Both the position numbers and the translations under genes were made by a program. This document shows, one piece after another, positions 29,256 to 36,654 of a DNA stretch of 36,654 bases. The first letter of the stretch is position 1, and every line of letters starts with the position of its first letter. Below the pieces are notes generated by a model. It made no database searches and was not told the DNA's origin. It worked only from the letters and a program-made list of their open reading frames with translations. Source of the DNA: Streptomyces hydrogenans (GTDB lineage: Bacteria > Actinomycetota > Actinomycetes > Streptomycetales > Streptomycetaceae). The stretch covers positions 1 to 36,654 of the forward strand of contig NZ_BNBS01000082.1 in assembly GCF_014656075.1 (NCBI RefSeq), given 5' to 3'.

Positions 29256-30485
29256 ATGACCTTCGGTACGCCACACCCCTTGCACCGGCTGATGCTCGAC
29301 GACGTGCGCGGAGCGCAGAAGATGCTCTCGGGGGTGGCCCGGACGACCGCGCTGGAGGGCAGCCGGCACCTGTCGTCGCTGGTGGGGGCGCCGGTGCTGC
29401 TCAAGTGCGAGAACCTCCAGCGGACCGGTTCGTTCAAGCTGCGCGGCGCCTACGTGCGGATCGCCGGGCTCCGGCCGGAGGAGAAGGCGGCCGGGGTGGT
29501 CGCCGCCTCGGCCGGCAACCACGCGCAGGGTGTGGCGCTCGCCTCACAGCTCCTCGGGGTGCGGGCGACGGTCTTCATGCCGGTCGGCGCTCCGCTGCCG
29601 AAGGTCGCGGCGACCCGTGACTACGGCGCGGAGGTGCGGCTCCAGGGCCACGTGGTCGACGAGACGCTGGCCGCGGCGCAGGAGTACGCGCGGGAGACCG
29701 GCGCGGTCTTCATCCACCCCTTCGACCACCCGGACGTCATCGTCGGCCAGGGCACGGTCGGCCTGGAGATCCTGGAGCAGTGCCCGGAGGTCCGCACGAT
29801 CGTCGTCGGGGTCGGCGGCGGCGGCCTGGCGGCGGGGATCGGCCTCGCGGTGAAGTCGGTCCGCCCGGACGTGCGGATCATCGGGGTGCAGGCGGAGGGC
29901 GCGGCGGCCTATCCGCCCTCGCTGGCGGCCGGGCACCCGGTGGTGGTCGAGTCGCCGGTGACGATGGCGGACGGGATCAAGGTGGGCCGGCCCGGGGACG
30001 TGCCGTTCGGCCTGGTCCAGGAGTACGTGGACGAGGTGCGCACGGTCTCGGAGGACGCGCTGTCCTCGGCGCTGCTGCTCTGCCTGGAGCGGGCCAAGCT
30101 GGTGGTGGAGCCGGCCGGGGCGAGCCCGGTGGCGGCCCTGCTGAGCGATCCGACCTCCTTCCGGGGCCCGGTGGTCGCGGTCCTGTCGGGCGGGAACGTG
30201 GACCCGCTGCTGCTCCAGCGGATCCTGCGGCACGGCATGGCGGCGGCCGGCCGCTATCTGAGCCTGCGGCTGCGGGTGGCGGACCGGCCGGGCGCGCTGG
30301 CGACGCTGCTGGCGGTGCTGACCGTGGTGGACGCGAACGTGCTCGACGTCAGTCATGTGCGGACCGATCCGCGGCTCGGCCTCACGGAGGTGGAGGTGGA
30401 GCTGCACCTGGAGACGAAGGGGCCGGAGCACTGCCGGGAGGTCGAGGCGGCGCTGCGGGACGCGGGATACCTGGTCCTGGCCTGA
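29256..30485 (+). CDS. ilvA: Threonine ammonia-lyase with C-terminal ACT domain
   Basis: 409 aa. The fold-type II PLP domain carries ENLQRTGSFKLRGAY (PLP-binding Lys61), SAGNHAQGVA (substrate loop), GVGGGGLAAG (phosphate loop) and a C-terminal SGGN. A single ACT domain follows from about 335 (SLRLRVADRPGALATLLAVL), as in short threonine deaminases that respond to isoleucine or valine. It converts threonine to 2-oxobutyrate, the entry to isoleucine and a source of propionyl-CoA, the likely substrate of the carboxylase in this window. No ribosome site is seen; GAGACT lies 7 nt before the ATG. Confidence 0.92.
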   Translation: MTFGTPHPLHRLMLDDVRGAQKMLSGVARTTALEGSRHLSSLVGAPVLLKCENLQRTGSFKLRGAYVRIAGLRPEEKAAGVVAASAGNHAQGVALASQLLGVRATVFMPVGAPLPKVAATRDYGAEVRLQGHVVDETLAAAQEYARETGAVFIHPFDHPDVIVGQGTVGLEILEQCPEVRTIVVGVGGGGLAAGIGLAVKSVRPDVRIIGVQAEGAAAYPPSLAAGHPVVVESPVTMADGIKVGRPGDVPFGLVQEYVDEVRTVSEDALSSALLLCLERAKLVVEPAGASPVAALLSDPTSFRGPVVAVLSGGNVDPLLLQRILRHGMAAAGRYLSLRLRVADRPGALATLLAVLTVVDANVLDVSHVRTDPRLGLTEVEVELHLETKGPEHCREVEAALRDAGYLVLA

Positions 30486-30506
30486 GCGAGGCCCTCCACA
30501 CTGCCC

Positions 30507-30512
30507 TAGGAT
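30507..30512 (+). promoter_or_regulatory. Candidate -10 element of the DrrAB-type exporter operon
   Basis: TAGGAT matches the streptomycete -10 consensus and lies 42 bp before the ATPase start, just after the ilvA stop. No good -35 is seen 16-18 bp upstream. Confidence 0.4.
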
Positions 30513-30548
30513 CGGCAGAAATGCCCGAAATGATCCGGGAGTGTGGAC

Positions 30549-31580
30549 ATGCCAGGCGCGATCCACGCCGAGGGACTGGTGAAGACCTTCGGCGACGTCA
30601 CCGCATTGGACGGCGTGGACCTCGACGTGCCGGAGGGCACCGTCCTCGGCCTGCTCGGCCCCAACGGAGCGGGGAAGACGACCGCGGTACGGGTCCTCAC
30701 CACCCTGCTCCGGCCCGACAGCGGCACCGCCACGGTCGCCGGCGTCGACGTGCTGAAGCACCCCAACGAGGTCCGCCGCTCCATCGGCCTCTCCGGCCAG
30801 TTCGCGGCCGTCGACGAGTACCTCACCGGCCGCGAGAACCTCCAGATGGTCGGACAGCTCTACCAGATGAGGTCCGGCGCCGCGAAGGCCCGGGCCGGCG
30901 AGCTCCTGGAGCGCTTCCACCTCGCCGACGCCGCCGACCGCCCGGCCAGGACGTACTCCGGCGGCATGCGCCGCCGCCTCGACCTCGCCGCCGCCCTGGT
31001 CGTCTCCCCGCCCGTGATGTTCATGGACGAGCCGACCACCGGCCTCGACCCCCGCAACCGCCAGGCCCTGTGGGACGTCATCAAGGAACTCGTCTCCGGC
31101 GGCACCACCCTCCTCCTCACCACCCAGTACCTGGAGGAGGCCGACCACCTCGCCCACGACATCGCCGTCGTCGACCACGGCAAGGTCATCGCCCGCGGCA
31201 CCTCCGACCAGCTCAAGGCCCGCACCGGCGGCGAACGAGTCGAGGTCGTCGTCCACGAGCGCGACGCCATCGCGCCCGCCCGCGGCATCCTCGCCCGCTA
31301 CGGCCCCGGCGGCCGCGGACTCGACGACGTCTCCGTCGAGGACCACACCCGCAAGCTCACCGTCCCCGTCACCGGCGGCGCCAAGCTGCTCGCCGAGGTC
31401 ATCCGCGACCTCGACGCCGTCGGCATCGAGATCGACGACATCGGCCTGCGCCGCCCCACCCTCGACGACGTCTTCATCTCCCTCACCGGCCACGCCGCCG
31501 AGCGCGCGCGGGACGAGGAGAACGGGACGGGGCGGCCCCCCGGCAAGGACCGCACGAACCGGAAGGAGCCGGCCGCGTGA
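30549..31580 (+). CDS. DrrA-type ABC exporter ATP-binding protein
   Basis: 343 aa. Walker A GPNGAGKTT, Q-loop region IGLSGQFAAVDEYLTGRENL typical of the daunorubicin-resistance DrrA subfamily, signature YSGGMRRRLDLA, Walker B VMFMDEPTTGLD and H-loop TTQYLEEAD are all present. The C-terminal DrrA extension ends RPTLDDVFISLTGH. It powers export through the permease encoded next. ATG 30549 has GGGAG 7 nt upstream; GTG 30543 is a less likely start. Its TGA overlaps the permease GTG. The exported compound is unknown; no biosynthetic cluster is visible, so intrinsic drug resistance or lipid export is possible. Confidence 0.9.
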   Translation: MPGAIHAEGLVKTFGDVTALDGVDLDVPEGTVLGLLGPNGAGKTTAVRVLTTLLRPDSGTATVAGVDVLKHPNEVRRSIGLSGQFAAVDEYLTGRENLQMVGQLYQMRSGAAKARAGELLERFHLADAADRPARTYSGGMRRRLDLAAALVVSPPVMFMDEPTTGLDPRNRQALWDVIKELVSGGTTLLLTTQYLEEADHLAHDIAVVDHGKVIARGTSDQLKARTGGERVEVVVHERDAIAPARGILARYGPGGRGLDDVSVEDHTRKLTVPVTGGAKLLAEVIRDLDAVGIEIDDIGLRRPTLDDVFISLTGHAAERARDEENGTGRPPGKDRTNRKEPAA

Positions 31581-32437
31581 CCTCCCTCACCGACAGGGCC
31601 CCGAGGGTCCCCGCCGCGCGCGGCGGGATCGCCCAGTCGTTCGCGGACTCCCTGGTCGTCACCAAGCGGAACCTGATCCGCATGTCCAGGATCCCGGAGA
31701 TGATCCTCTTCGGGCTGATCCAGCCCGTCATGTTCGTCATCCTGTTCACGTACGTCTTCGGCGGCTCGATGCAGATCGGGAACAGCACCGACCCGGACGT
31801 CTACAAGAACTTCCTGATGGCGGGCATCTTCGCCCAGACCGTCACCTTCGCCACCGCCGGAGCGGGCGCCGGCATCGCCGACGACATGCACAAGGGCCTC
31901 ATCGACCGCTTCCGGTCCCTGCCGATGTCCCGGGGCGCGGTCCTCACCGGCCGCACCATGGCGGACCTGGTGCAGACGGCGGTGACCCTGCTGGTCCTGG
32001 CGGTCGTCGCCCTGATCATCGGCTGGCGGCCCGGCTACGCCGCGCCCACCAACGCCGGGAAGATCATGCTCGGCTTCGCCCTGCTGCTCCTCCTCGGCTA
32101 CGCCTTCACCTGGATCGGCGCCCTCATCGGGCTCTCCGTGCGCACCCCGGAGGCCGCGACCTCCGGCGGGCTGATCTGGCTCTTCCCCGTCACCTTCATC
32201 TCGAACGCCTTCGTCGACTCCAGCAAGCTCCCCGGCTGGCTCCAGCCGGTCGCGGAGTGGAACCCGTTCAGCGCGACCGTCCAGGCGTGCCGCAAGCTCT
32301 TCGGCGACCCCGGCCTCTCCCCGTCCGACGCGTGGCCGATGACGTACCCGGTGTGGGCGTCGCTGATCTACTCGATCCTCATCGTCGTCGTCTTCCGCAC
32401 GCTCTCCGTCCGCAAGTACCGGCGCGCCGACGGCTGA
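31577..32437 (+). CDS. DrrB-type ABC-2 exporter permease
   Basis: 286 aa. A cytoplasmic N-terminal helix leads to six membrane segments (about 53-73, 84-106, 133-156, 172-193, 197-215 and 254-273), and the ABC-2 motif LIDRFRSLPMSRGAVLTGRTMADL lies between TM2 and TM3. It forms the membrane half of the exporter with the preceding ATPase. GTG 31577-31579 overlaps the ATPase stop by 4 bp, and GGAAGGAG sits 8 nt upstream, so translation is tightly coupled. The gene is followed by a terminator shared with greA. Confidence 0.9.
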   Translation: MTSLTDRAPRVPAARGGIAQSFADSLVVTKRNLIRMSRIPEMILFGLIQPVMFVILFTYVFGGSMQIGNSTDPDVYKNFLMAGIFAQTVTFATAGAGAGIADDMHKGLIDRFRSLPMSRGAVLTGRTMADLVQTAVTLLVLAVVALIIGWRPGYAAPTNAGKIMLGFALLLLLGYAFTWIGALIGLSVRTPEAATSGGLIWLFPVTFISNAFVDSSKLPGWLQPVAEWNPFSATVQACRKLFGDPGLSPSDAWPMTYPVWASLIYSILIVVVFRTLSVRKYRRADG

Positions 32438-32452
32438 CCGCGCCCGACGACG

Positions 32453-32489
32453 CCGAAGGGCCGGCCCCGCGGGGGGACCGGCCCTTCGG
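32453..32489. terminator. Bidirectional terminator between exporter operon and greA
   Basis: CCGAAGGGCCGG (32453-32464) pairs with 32478-32489; an inner CCCC/GGGG lengthens the stem. Confidence 0.85.
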
Positions 32490-32510
32490 TCGTACGGAAA
32501 GGGGGGAGCC

Positions 32511-33008
32511 TCAGCCGGTGTACGGCTTCGCGCTGAGGATCTTCACCATGGCCTTCTTGCCGTTCGGCAGCTCGTACTCGGCGTCGTCCCCGGCCTTCTT
32601 GCCGTTGACGCCGATGCCGAGCGGCGACTGCGGCGAGTAGGTCTCGATGTCACCGCTCGCGTACTCGCGGGAGGCGAGCAGGAAGGTCATCGTGTCGGAC
32701 TCGTCGCCGTCGAAGGCGATCGTCACGACCATGCCGGGCTCGACGACGCCGTCGTCCGCCGGGGCCTCGCCGACCTTCGCGTTCTGCAGCAGCTGGGTCA
32801 GCTGGCGGACCCGGAGCTCCTGCTTGCCCTGCTCCTCCTTGGCCGCGTGGTACCCGCCGTTCTCGCGCAGGTCGCCCTCCTCGCGCGCGGCGGCGATCTT
32901 CGCGGCGATCTCGGTACGCGCGGGACCAGACAGGTACTCAAGCTCGTCCTTGAGCTTGTTGTACGCCTCCTGGGTGAGCCAGGTGACGTTGTCGCTGGTC
33001 TGGGTCAC
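32511..33008 (-). CDS. greA: Transcription elongation factor GreA
   Basis: 165 aa. The N-terminal coiled coil carries the tip motif REEGDLRENGGYHAAKEEQ with Asp46 and Glu49, which reach the RNA polymerase active site to stimulate cleavage of backtracked RNA. The C-terminal FKBP-like domain ends SPLGIGVNGKKAGDDAEYELPNGKKAMVKIL. Length and motifs are standard. The GTG at 33006-33008 (M-T-Q-T-S-D) is preceded by GAGGAG 5 nt upstream, so the in-frame extension to 33038 is rejected. The 188-bp spacer to the DUF4307 gene holds the promoter; AATACAAATC near 33031 makes it AT-richer, but no firm -35/-10 pair was fixed. Confidence 0.94.
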   Translation of the reverse strand: MTQTSDNVTWLTQEAYNKLKDELEYLSGPARTEIAAKIAAAREEGDLRENGGYHAAKEEQGKQELRVRQLTQLLQNAKVGEAPADDGVVEPGMVVTIAFDGDESDTMTFLLASREYASGDIETYSPQSPLGIGVNGKKAGDDAEYELPNGKKAMVKILSAKPYTG

Positions 33009-33196
33009 AGGTGCTCCTCGTAGGTACTGGGAATACAAATCAACGCCCTACCCGGAAAACGGTCGCTCCCGGGTGGGCGAAAGCACGAGCCTAACAATGA
33101 GTGGCGGAAAGCGGGAGGACATAAACCATCGGGATGGCGTCGGTCCAGGTCACCGGGGTGACCCGCCGGAACTCGCTCACCCTCCCCTACCCACCG

Positions 33197-33598
33197 CTAC
33201 CGCGGCGTACACCCCAGCAGCTCGGCGCTGGTGGCGCGGGCGGTCGTCCGGAGGGAGTAGACCCGGTCGACCCGGCCGTCCGGCTCGTCGACCACGACGT
33301 CCTTGCGGGCCACCTCGGCCCCGTCCTCGGAGCGGGAGCGGAGCGTGCACACGCCCTCGACGCCCTCGTCCTTGCGGACCTCCAGGTGCACCTGCACCTC
33401 GGAGTCGCTCACCACGTCGAACTTGATCATCTCGGCACTGATCTTGTTGTCGACCACGTAGTGCCAGCCGAACCAGCCGAGCATGGCCAGGAAGAGCGTC
33501 CCGAGCACCGCGCCGGCGATCCTCAGCTTCCGGTCGGCCCGCTCGTCCGCGGAGCGCCCGTAGCGCCCCTCGGGCAGCTGCTCGTCCACGGCGCTCAT
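33197..33598 (-). CDS. DUF4307 single-pass membrane protein
   Basis: 133 aa. A short basic cytoplasmic N-terminus (YGRSADERADRKLRI) is followed by one membrane segment (about 27-47, IAGAVLGTLFLAMLGWFGWHYVV) and an extracellular beta-rich domain with VQVHLEVRKDEGVEGVCTLRSRSEDGAEVARKDVVV and two cysteines (one in VCTL, one near the C-terminus in LGCTPR) that could form a disulfide. This is the DUF4307 pattern of actinobacteria, function unknown, commonly encoded opposite mca as here. ATG at 33596-33598. The conserved pairing with mca may reflect a thiol-related role, but nothing in the sequence shows it. Confidence 0.88.
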   Translation of the reverse strand: MSAVDEQLPEGRYGRSADERADRKLRIAGAVLGTLFLAMLGWFGWHYVVDNKISAEMIKFDVVSDSEVQVHLEVRKDEGVEGVCTLRSRSEDGAEVARKDVVVDEPDGRVDRVYSLRTTARATSAELLGCTPR

Positions 33599-33696
33599 GG
33601 TTCGGTCCTCTCGGGGCGGGGGCCACGGAATTTTCGTCCCCCCGATTCCGTCACTATAGAGACCCCCCTCCGCGTCGAATCACTGAGGATCGAGTC

Positions 33697-34578
33697 TTGA
33701 CTGAGCAGCTGCGACTGATGGCCGTTCACGCCCACCCCGACGACGAGTCGAGCAAGGGCGCGGCGACCATGGCCAAGTACGTGTCCGAGGGGGTGGACGT
33801 CATGGTGGTGACGTGCACGGGCGGCGAGCGCGGCTCGGTCCTGAACCCCAAGCTCCAGGGCGACCCGTACATCGAGGAGAACATCCACGAGGTCCGCCGG
33901 AAGGAGATGGACGAGGCCCGGGAGATCCTGGGCGTCGAGCAGGAGTGGCTCGGCTTCGTCGACTCCGGCCTCCCCGAGGGCGACCCGCTGCCCCCGCTCC
34001 CCGAGGGCTGCTTCGCCCTCCAGGACGTGGACCACGCGGCCGGCGAGCTGGTCCGCAAGATCCGCTCCTTCCGTCCGCAGGTCGTCACGACCTACGACGA
34101 GAACGGCGGGTACCCGCACCCCGACCACATCATGACCCACAAGATCACGATGGTGGCCTTCGACGGCGCGGCCGACGCCGAGAAGTTCCCCGAGGCCGAG
34201 TTCGGCCCGGTCTTCGAGCCGCAGAAGCTCTACTACAACCAGGGCTTCAACCGCCCCCGCACCGAGGCCCTGCACCACGCCCTCCTCGACCGCGGCCTGG
34301 AGTCCCCGTACGGCGAGTGGCTGGAGCGCTGGGCGGAGTTCGAGCGCAAGGAGCGGACCCTCACCACCTTCGTCCCCTGCGCCGAGTTCTTCGAGACCCG
34401 CGACCGCGCGCTGATCGCCCACGCCACCCAGATCGACCCCGAGGGCGGCTGGTTCCGCGTCCCGATGGAGATCCAGAAGGAGGTCTGGCCGACGGAGGAG
34501 TACGAGCTCAGCAAGTCGCTGGTGCCGACCTCCCTCCCCGAGGAAGATCTCTTCGCGGGCATCCGCGACAATGCCTGA
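33697..34578 (+). CDS. mca: Mycothiol S-conjugate amidase
   Basis: 293 aa, LmbE/MshB-type zinc hydrolase. The metal motif AVHAHPDDE near the N-terminus and GYPHPDHIMTH mid-protein supply the zinc ligands, and the family-specific KLYYNQGFNRPR and long C-terminus distinguish Mca from the deacetylase MshB. It cleaves mycothiol conjugates of electrophiles and antibiotics, releasing a mercapturic acid for export and glucosaminyl-inositol for recycling. The start is TTG 33697: GAGG lies 8 nt upstream and no ATG or GTG is available near the family start. It is transcribed divergently from DUF4307 across 98 bp and overlaps the next small gene by 8 bp. Confidence 0.93.
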   Translation: MTEQLRLMAVHAHPDDESSKGAATMAKYVSEGVDVMVVTCTGGERGSVLNPKLQGDPYIEENIHEVRRKEMDEAREILGVEQEWLGFVDSGLPEGDPLPPLPEGCFALQDVDHAAGELVRKIRSFRPQVVTTYDENGGYPHPDHIMTHKITMVAFDGAADAEKFPEAEFGPVFEPQKLYYNQGFNRPRTEALHHALLDRGLESPYGEWLERWAEFERKERTLTTFVPCAEFFETRDRALIAHATQIDPEGGWFRVPMEIQKEVWPTEEYELSKSLVPTSLPEEDLFAGIRDNA

Positions 34579-34819
34579 CATGAGCGCACACCTCGCACTG
34601 ACGCAGCTGGTCCCCCTCGCCGAGGAGCTGGACAAGAACAAGGTGACGCCCGGCGTCCTCGGGTTCGTCGTCTTCGCCGTCCTGGCCCTCGCCGTCTGGG
34701 CGCTGATGAAGTCGATGAACCGCCACATGAACAGCATCTCCTTCGAGGAGGCCCCGGACCCGGCCGAGCCCGGCACGCCCGCCGGCAAGGCCGGCGAGAA
34801 GACCAAGGCCGCCTCCTAG
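34571..34819 (+). CDS. Small membrane protein coupled to mca
   Basis: 82 aa. An extracytoplasmic-looking N-terminus (HLALTQLVPLAEELDKNKVTPG) is followed by one membrane segment (about 30-47, VLGFVVFAVLALAVWALM) and a cytoplasmic KSMNRHMNSISFEEAPDP tail rich in Pro, Lys and Ala. The start ATG overlaps the end of mca by 8 bp; ATG 34580, just past the mca stop, is the alternative. The strict coupling and conserved position suggest that it works with Mca, perhaps placing it at the membrane, but this is inference. A direct repeat begins at its stop codon. Confidence 0.8.
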   Translation: MPDMSAHLALTQLVPLAEELDKNKVTPGVLGFVVFAVLALAVWALMKSMNRHMNSISFEEAPDPAEPGTPAGKAGEKTKAAS

Positions 34820-35005
34820 GGCCTGTCCGGCCCCGCCGGGTCCGGCCCGTCCGGCACGCACGCTCGCCGCACGGCCGAAACGCCCGAGTGGCTCCTTCCC
34901 CGAGCTCTCGGCTTCGTTCGAGCAGGGGAGACCCCGTCCGAGGACGCCCCGGCCTGATCCGACGCCAATGGCCGGACGGGCCCCAGGGCCTGTCCGGCCT
35001 CGCCG
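34818..35005. repeat. Pair of 21-bp direct repeats flanking intergenic sequence
   Basis: AGGGCCTGTCCGGCC-Y-CGCCG occurs at 34818-34838 and 34985-35005, 167 bp apart and differing at one base. The second copy also pairs with GGCCGGACGGGCCC just before it (34970-34999), forming a hairpin with a two-base loop. The repeats frame a 286-bp spacer. Confidence 0.6.
34896..34935. repeat. Dispersed streptomycete GAGCTCTCGGCTTCG repeat element
   Basis: The stretch runs from TTCCCCGAGCTCTCGGCTTC to CGAGCAGGGGAGACCCC. It can fold by pairing CCCC and GCTC with GAGC and GGGG. I recognise this element as a common intergenic repeat in Streptomyces genomes. It has no coding potential. Confidence 0.65.
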
Positions 35006-35021
35006 CCCCCTCCGGGCGACA

Positions 35022-35057
35022 CCCTCCGCACCCCGCCGCGCCGCGGGGTGCGGAGGG
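35022..35057 (+). terminator. Strong hairpin upstream of the ABC ATPase gene
   Basis: A perfect 15-bp stem (35022-35036 with 35043-35057, starting CCCTCCGCACCCC) has a 6-nt loop, 49 bp before the next GTG. It probably ends mca-operon transcription or insulates the ABC genes. Confidence 0.7.
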
Positions 35058-35105
35058 CCGTGTCCCGGTGCCCGCCGCGCCACCGACCGTCCAGGAGCAG
35101 CCGCA

Positions 35106-35738
35106 GTGAGCGACCCGCCCGCGATCGCCGCCGACGGCGCCACGGTCGTCCTCGACGGCACCACGCTGCTGGCGCCCACCACCTTCGCGGTGCCCCCGGG
35201 CGCCTTCCGGTGCCTCATCGGCGGCAACGGCTCGGGGAAGACGACCCTGCTGCGGGCCTTCCTCGGCACCCGCCGGCTGACCGGCGGATCCGTCCGCTTA
35301 CGGGGCGAGCCCGCCGACCTGACCACGCCCCGCCACCGCCGGACCGTCGCCGCGCTCGTCGACCCGGTCCCCGTCGCCCGCGACATGACCCTCCGCGAGC
35401 AGACGACCCTGGTCGCCGCCTCCTGGTACGGCAACACCGCGACGACCGCCGCCCGCGCCGAGGACATCCTCGACCGGCTCGGCCTCACCGCCCTCGGCGA
35501 CCGCTTCCCCGGCCGGCTCTCCTCCGGCCAGCTCCAGCTCTTCCACCTCGCGCTCACCCTGGTCCGCCCCGCCGACGTCGTCCTGCTCGACGAACCCGAG
35601 CGGCACCTCGACACCGACCGGGTCGCCCTCGTCGCCGAGCTGCTCGCCGAGCGCGCCCGGCAGGGCGCCGCCCTCCTCGTCGCCACCCACGAGCCCGCCC
35701 TGGTGGCCGCCTGCGACGGCGTCGTGGAGCCGGGATGA
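35106..35738 (+). CDS. ABC transporter ATP-binding protein
   Basis: 210 aa, a minimal nucleotide-binding domain. Walker A GGNGSGKTT, a Q-loop position reading ALVDPVPVARDMTLREQ, signature LSSGQLQLFHLA (a variant of LSGGQ), Walker B VVLLDEPERHLD and H-loop ATHEPALV are present. The GTG at 35106 has AGGAG 8 nt upstream; the longer open frame reads through the repeats and hairpin and is rejected. Its TGA overlaps the ATG of the next gene (ATGA), which encodes a multi-spanning protein likely to be its membrane partner. Q-loop Gln is not obvious, so ATPase coupling may be atypical. Substrate unknown. Confidence 0.88.
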   Translation: MSDPPAIAADGATVVLDGTTLLAPTTFAVPPGAFRCLIGGNGSGKTTLLRAFLGTRRLTGGSVRLRGEPADLTTPRHRRTVAALVDPVPVARDMTLREQTTLVAASWYGNTATTAARAEDILDRLGLTALGDRFPGRLSSGQLQLFHLALTLVRPADVVLLDEPERHLDTDRVALVAELLAERARQGAALLVATHEPALVAACDGVVEPG

Positions 35739-36654
35739 CCCGGACCGGCGCCGCCGAGGCCGAGGCCACGCCCCGGGACCGCGTCCACGCCGTACGGCAC
35801 CTGTACGCGCGCCGCGGCGACCGGCCCACCACGGGCGACCGGGCCTACGCCCTCTACCTCGCCCTCCTCCTCGGCCTCGTCTACGTCGCCCCCGTCGTCC
35901 TCCTGGCCCGCGCCTCGCGCCCCCTGCTCTCCCTGGAACCCGTGGGGACGGCGGCCCCGGTGGCCGCCCTCGTCGCGGCCACCGCCGTCTGGGCCGGCCA
36001 GCTCACCGGCCGCTTCTGGGGCCCGCTGGTGACCGAACCGTTCCTGCTGCACGTCTACCGGTCCACGGACCTGCCCCCCGCGCGGTACCTCGGCGCCCTC
36101 GCCCGCCGCCGCCTCGCGTACGCCGCACTCGGCACCCTCCTCGCGGCGTCCACGGCGGCGTTCCTCCTCACCGACCTCTTCGACCGCCCCGGCCCGCTCG
36201 CCCTCCAGGGCGCCGCCCTCACGGCCGGCCTCGGCGCCCTCGCCCCCGCCGCGTGGCTGTGGGGCCAGGTCAGACCCGTAGCCGACAACCTCCTGCTCGC
36301 CGTCGGCACGGCCGCCGCCGCGGCCGCCCTGGCCCCGCTCGCCACCGGCGCCGGCCTCTGGCCCGCCGCCGCCGCGACGGCCCTCGCGGCGGCACTCCTC
36401 GGCCGCTCGGCCTTCCGCTCCCTGCCCACCGTCGACCTCGCCCGGCTCGCCCGCGAATCGGCGCGCGCCGCCGAGGCCAGGACCTTCGCCCTGACCGGCA
36501 CCCTCCACCACGCGCTCGACCTCTACCGTCCCGCGCCGCGCGGCCTCACCACCGCCCTCACCCGCCCGGACGGCCGCCTGCGCGGCCTCCCCGCCCAGGG
36601 CGCCGTCCGCGACCTGCGCACCCGGGGCCGCACGAGCGCGGCCGTCGCGCTCCT
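35735..36654 (+). CDS. Multi-spanning membrane protein, partner of ABC ATPase (partial)
   Basis: 306 codons are present and the frame is open at the right edge. It starts MTRTGAAEAEATPRDRVHAV with ATG overlapping the ATPase stop. Hydrophobic segments follow at about 45-67, 74-92, 130-150, 157-178 and 186-230 (more than one helix), separated by Arg-rich loops such as LGALARRRLAY. The visible region resembles the N-terminal half of the large actinobacterial membrane family annotated as DUF6297, as I recall it, and is likely the permease-like subunit of this ABC pair. The third positions are almost all C or G throughout, confirming coding. Confidence 0.8.
   Translation, partial: MTRTGAAEAEATPRDRVHAVRHLYARRGDRPTTGDRAYALYLALLLGLVYVAPVVLLARASRPLLSLEPVGTAAPVAALVAATAVWAGQLTGRFWGPLVTEPFLLHVYRSTDLPPARYLGALARRRLAYAALGTLLAASTAAFLLTDLFDRPGPLALQGAALTAGLGALAPAAWLWGQVRPVADNLLLAVGTAAAAAALAPLATGAGLWPAAAATALAAALLGRSAFRSLPTVDLARLARESARAAEARTFALTGTLHHALDLYRPAPRGLTTALTRPDGRLRGLPAQGAVRDLRTRGRTSAAVAL

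Noticed and set aside
34508..36511. A 667-codon minus-strand frame at the right end
   Set aside because: Antisense to mca, the ABC ATPase and its partner; the translation is repetitive Gly/Arg/Glu.
1..36654. CRISPR array, insertion sequence or prophage remnants
   Set aside because: No regularly spaced repeats beyond the two-copy elements listed, no transposase or integrase motifs, no tRNA-flanked att sites.

Overview
The window is high-GC actinobacterial chromosome and almost certainly Streptomyces. Codon third positions are nearly all G or C, and GTG and TTG starts are common. It carries mycothiol-linked Mca, a class III adenylate cyclase, a GAF-GGDEF protein of the CdgE type, DUF4307 and DUF1059 proteins, a LAETG cell-wall anchor, and the accA2/maf/mmpB/pccE/pccB/birA/cya neighbourhood. 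From memory, gene order resembles the S. coelicolor SCO4914-SCO4968 region with pieces missing or inserted. No rRNA, tRNA, CRISPR array or insertion sequence was seen.

Layout. (1) 1-1850: end of an unknown gene, a sortase-fold membrane protein that has lost its catalytic residues, and a PstB-like ATPase, overlapping or closely spaced. (2) 1850-5240: phosphosugar mutase, purine nucleoside phosphorylase and a gamma-glutamylcyclotransferase-like protein, all on the minus strand, with a 200-bp nested inverted repeat between the first two. (3) 5240-8290: LpdA-type NAD(P)H:quinone dehydrogenase and a DeoR regulator. (4) 8290-16700: acyl-CoA carboxylase region (alpha subunit, Maf, a 42-aa membrane protein, epsilon and beta subunits, biotin ligase), interrupted by a divergent TetR/MFS exporter pair. 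(5) 16700-21670: adenylate cyclase, enoyl-CoA hydratase, diguanylate cyclase and histidine ammonia-lyase. (6) 21670-26290: LAETG protein, acidic protein, lipoprotein L,D-transpeptidase, DUF1330 protein, MsrA and an unrecognised membrane-anchored protein. (7) 26290-32440: cystathionine gamma-synthase, DUF1059 protein, a sigma-like/small membrane protein pair, MarR regulator, threonine dehydratase and a DrrAB-type exporter. (8) 32440-36654: GreA, DUF4307, Mca, a small membrane protein, and an ABC ATPase with a multi-spanning partner cut by the window end.

How the genes fit together. The alpha, beta and epsilon carboxylase subunits plus the ligase that biotinylates the alpha subunit make a complete acyl-CoA carboxylase set. 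An Asp at the specificity position of the beta subunit points to propionyl-CoA and so to methylmalonyl-CoA supply. Two second-messenger enzymes (cAMP and c-di-GMP) lie within 3 kb. Mca, MsrA and the quinone dehydrogenase are redox or thiol functions.

Most gene ends carry strong perfect hairpins. A repeated arrangement of a -10-like hexamer 6-7 nt before the start codon suggests that many transcripts here are leaderless. The most unusual items are the catalytically dead sortase linked to an orphan PstB-like ATPase, the paired inverted operator in the TetR/MFS spacer, and the 30-bp-period direct repeat before the quinone dehydrogenase.
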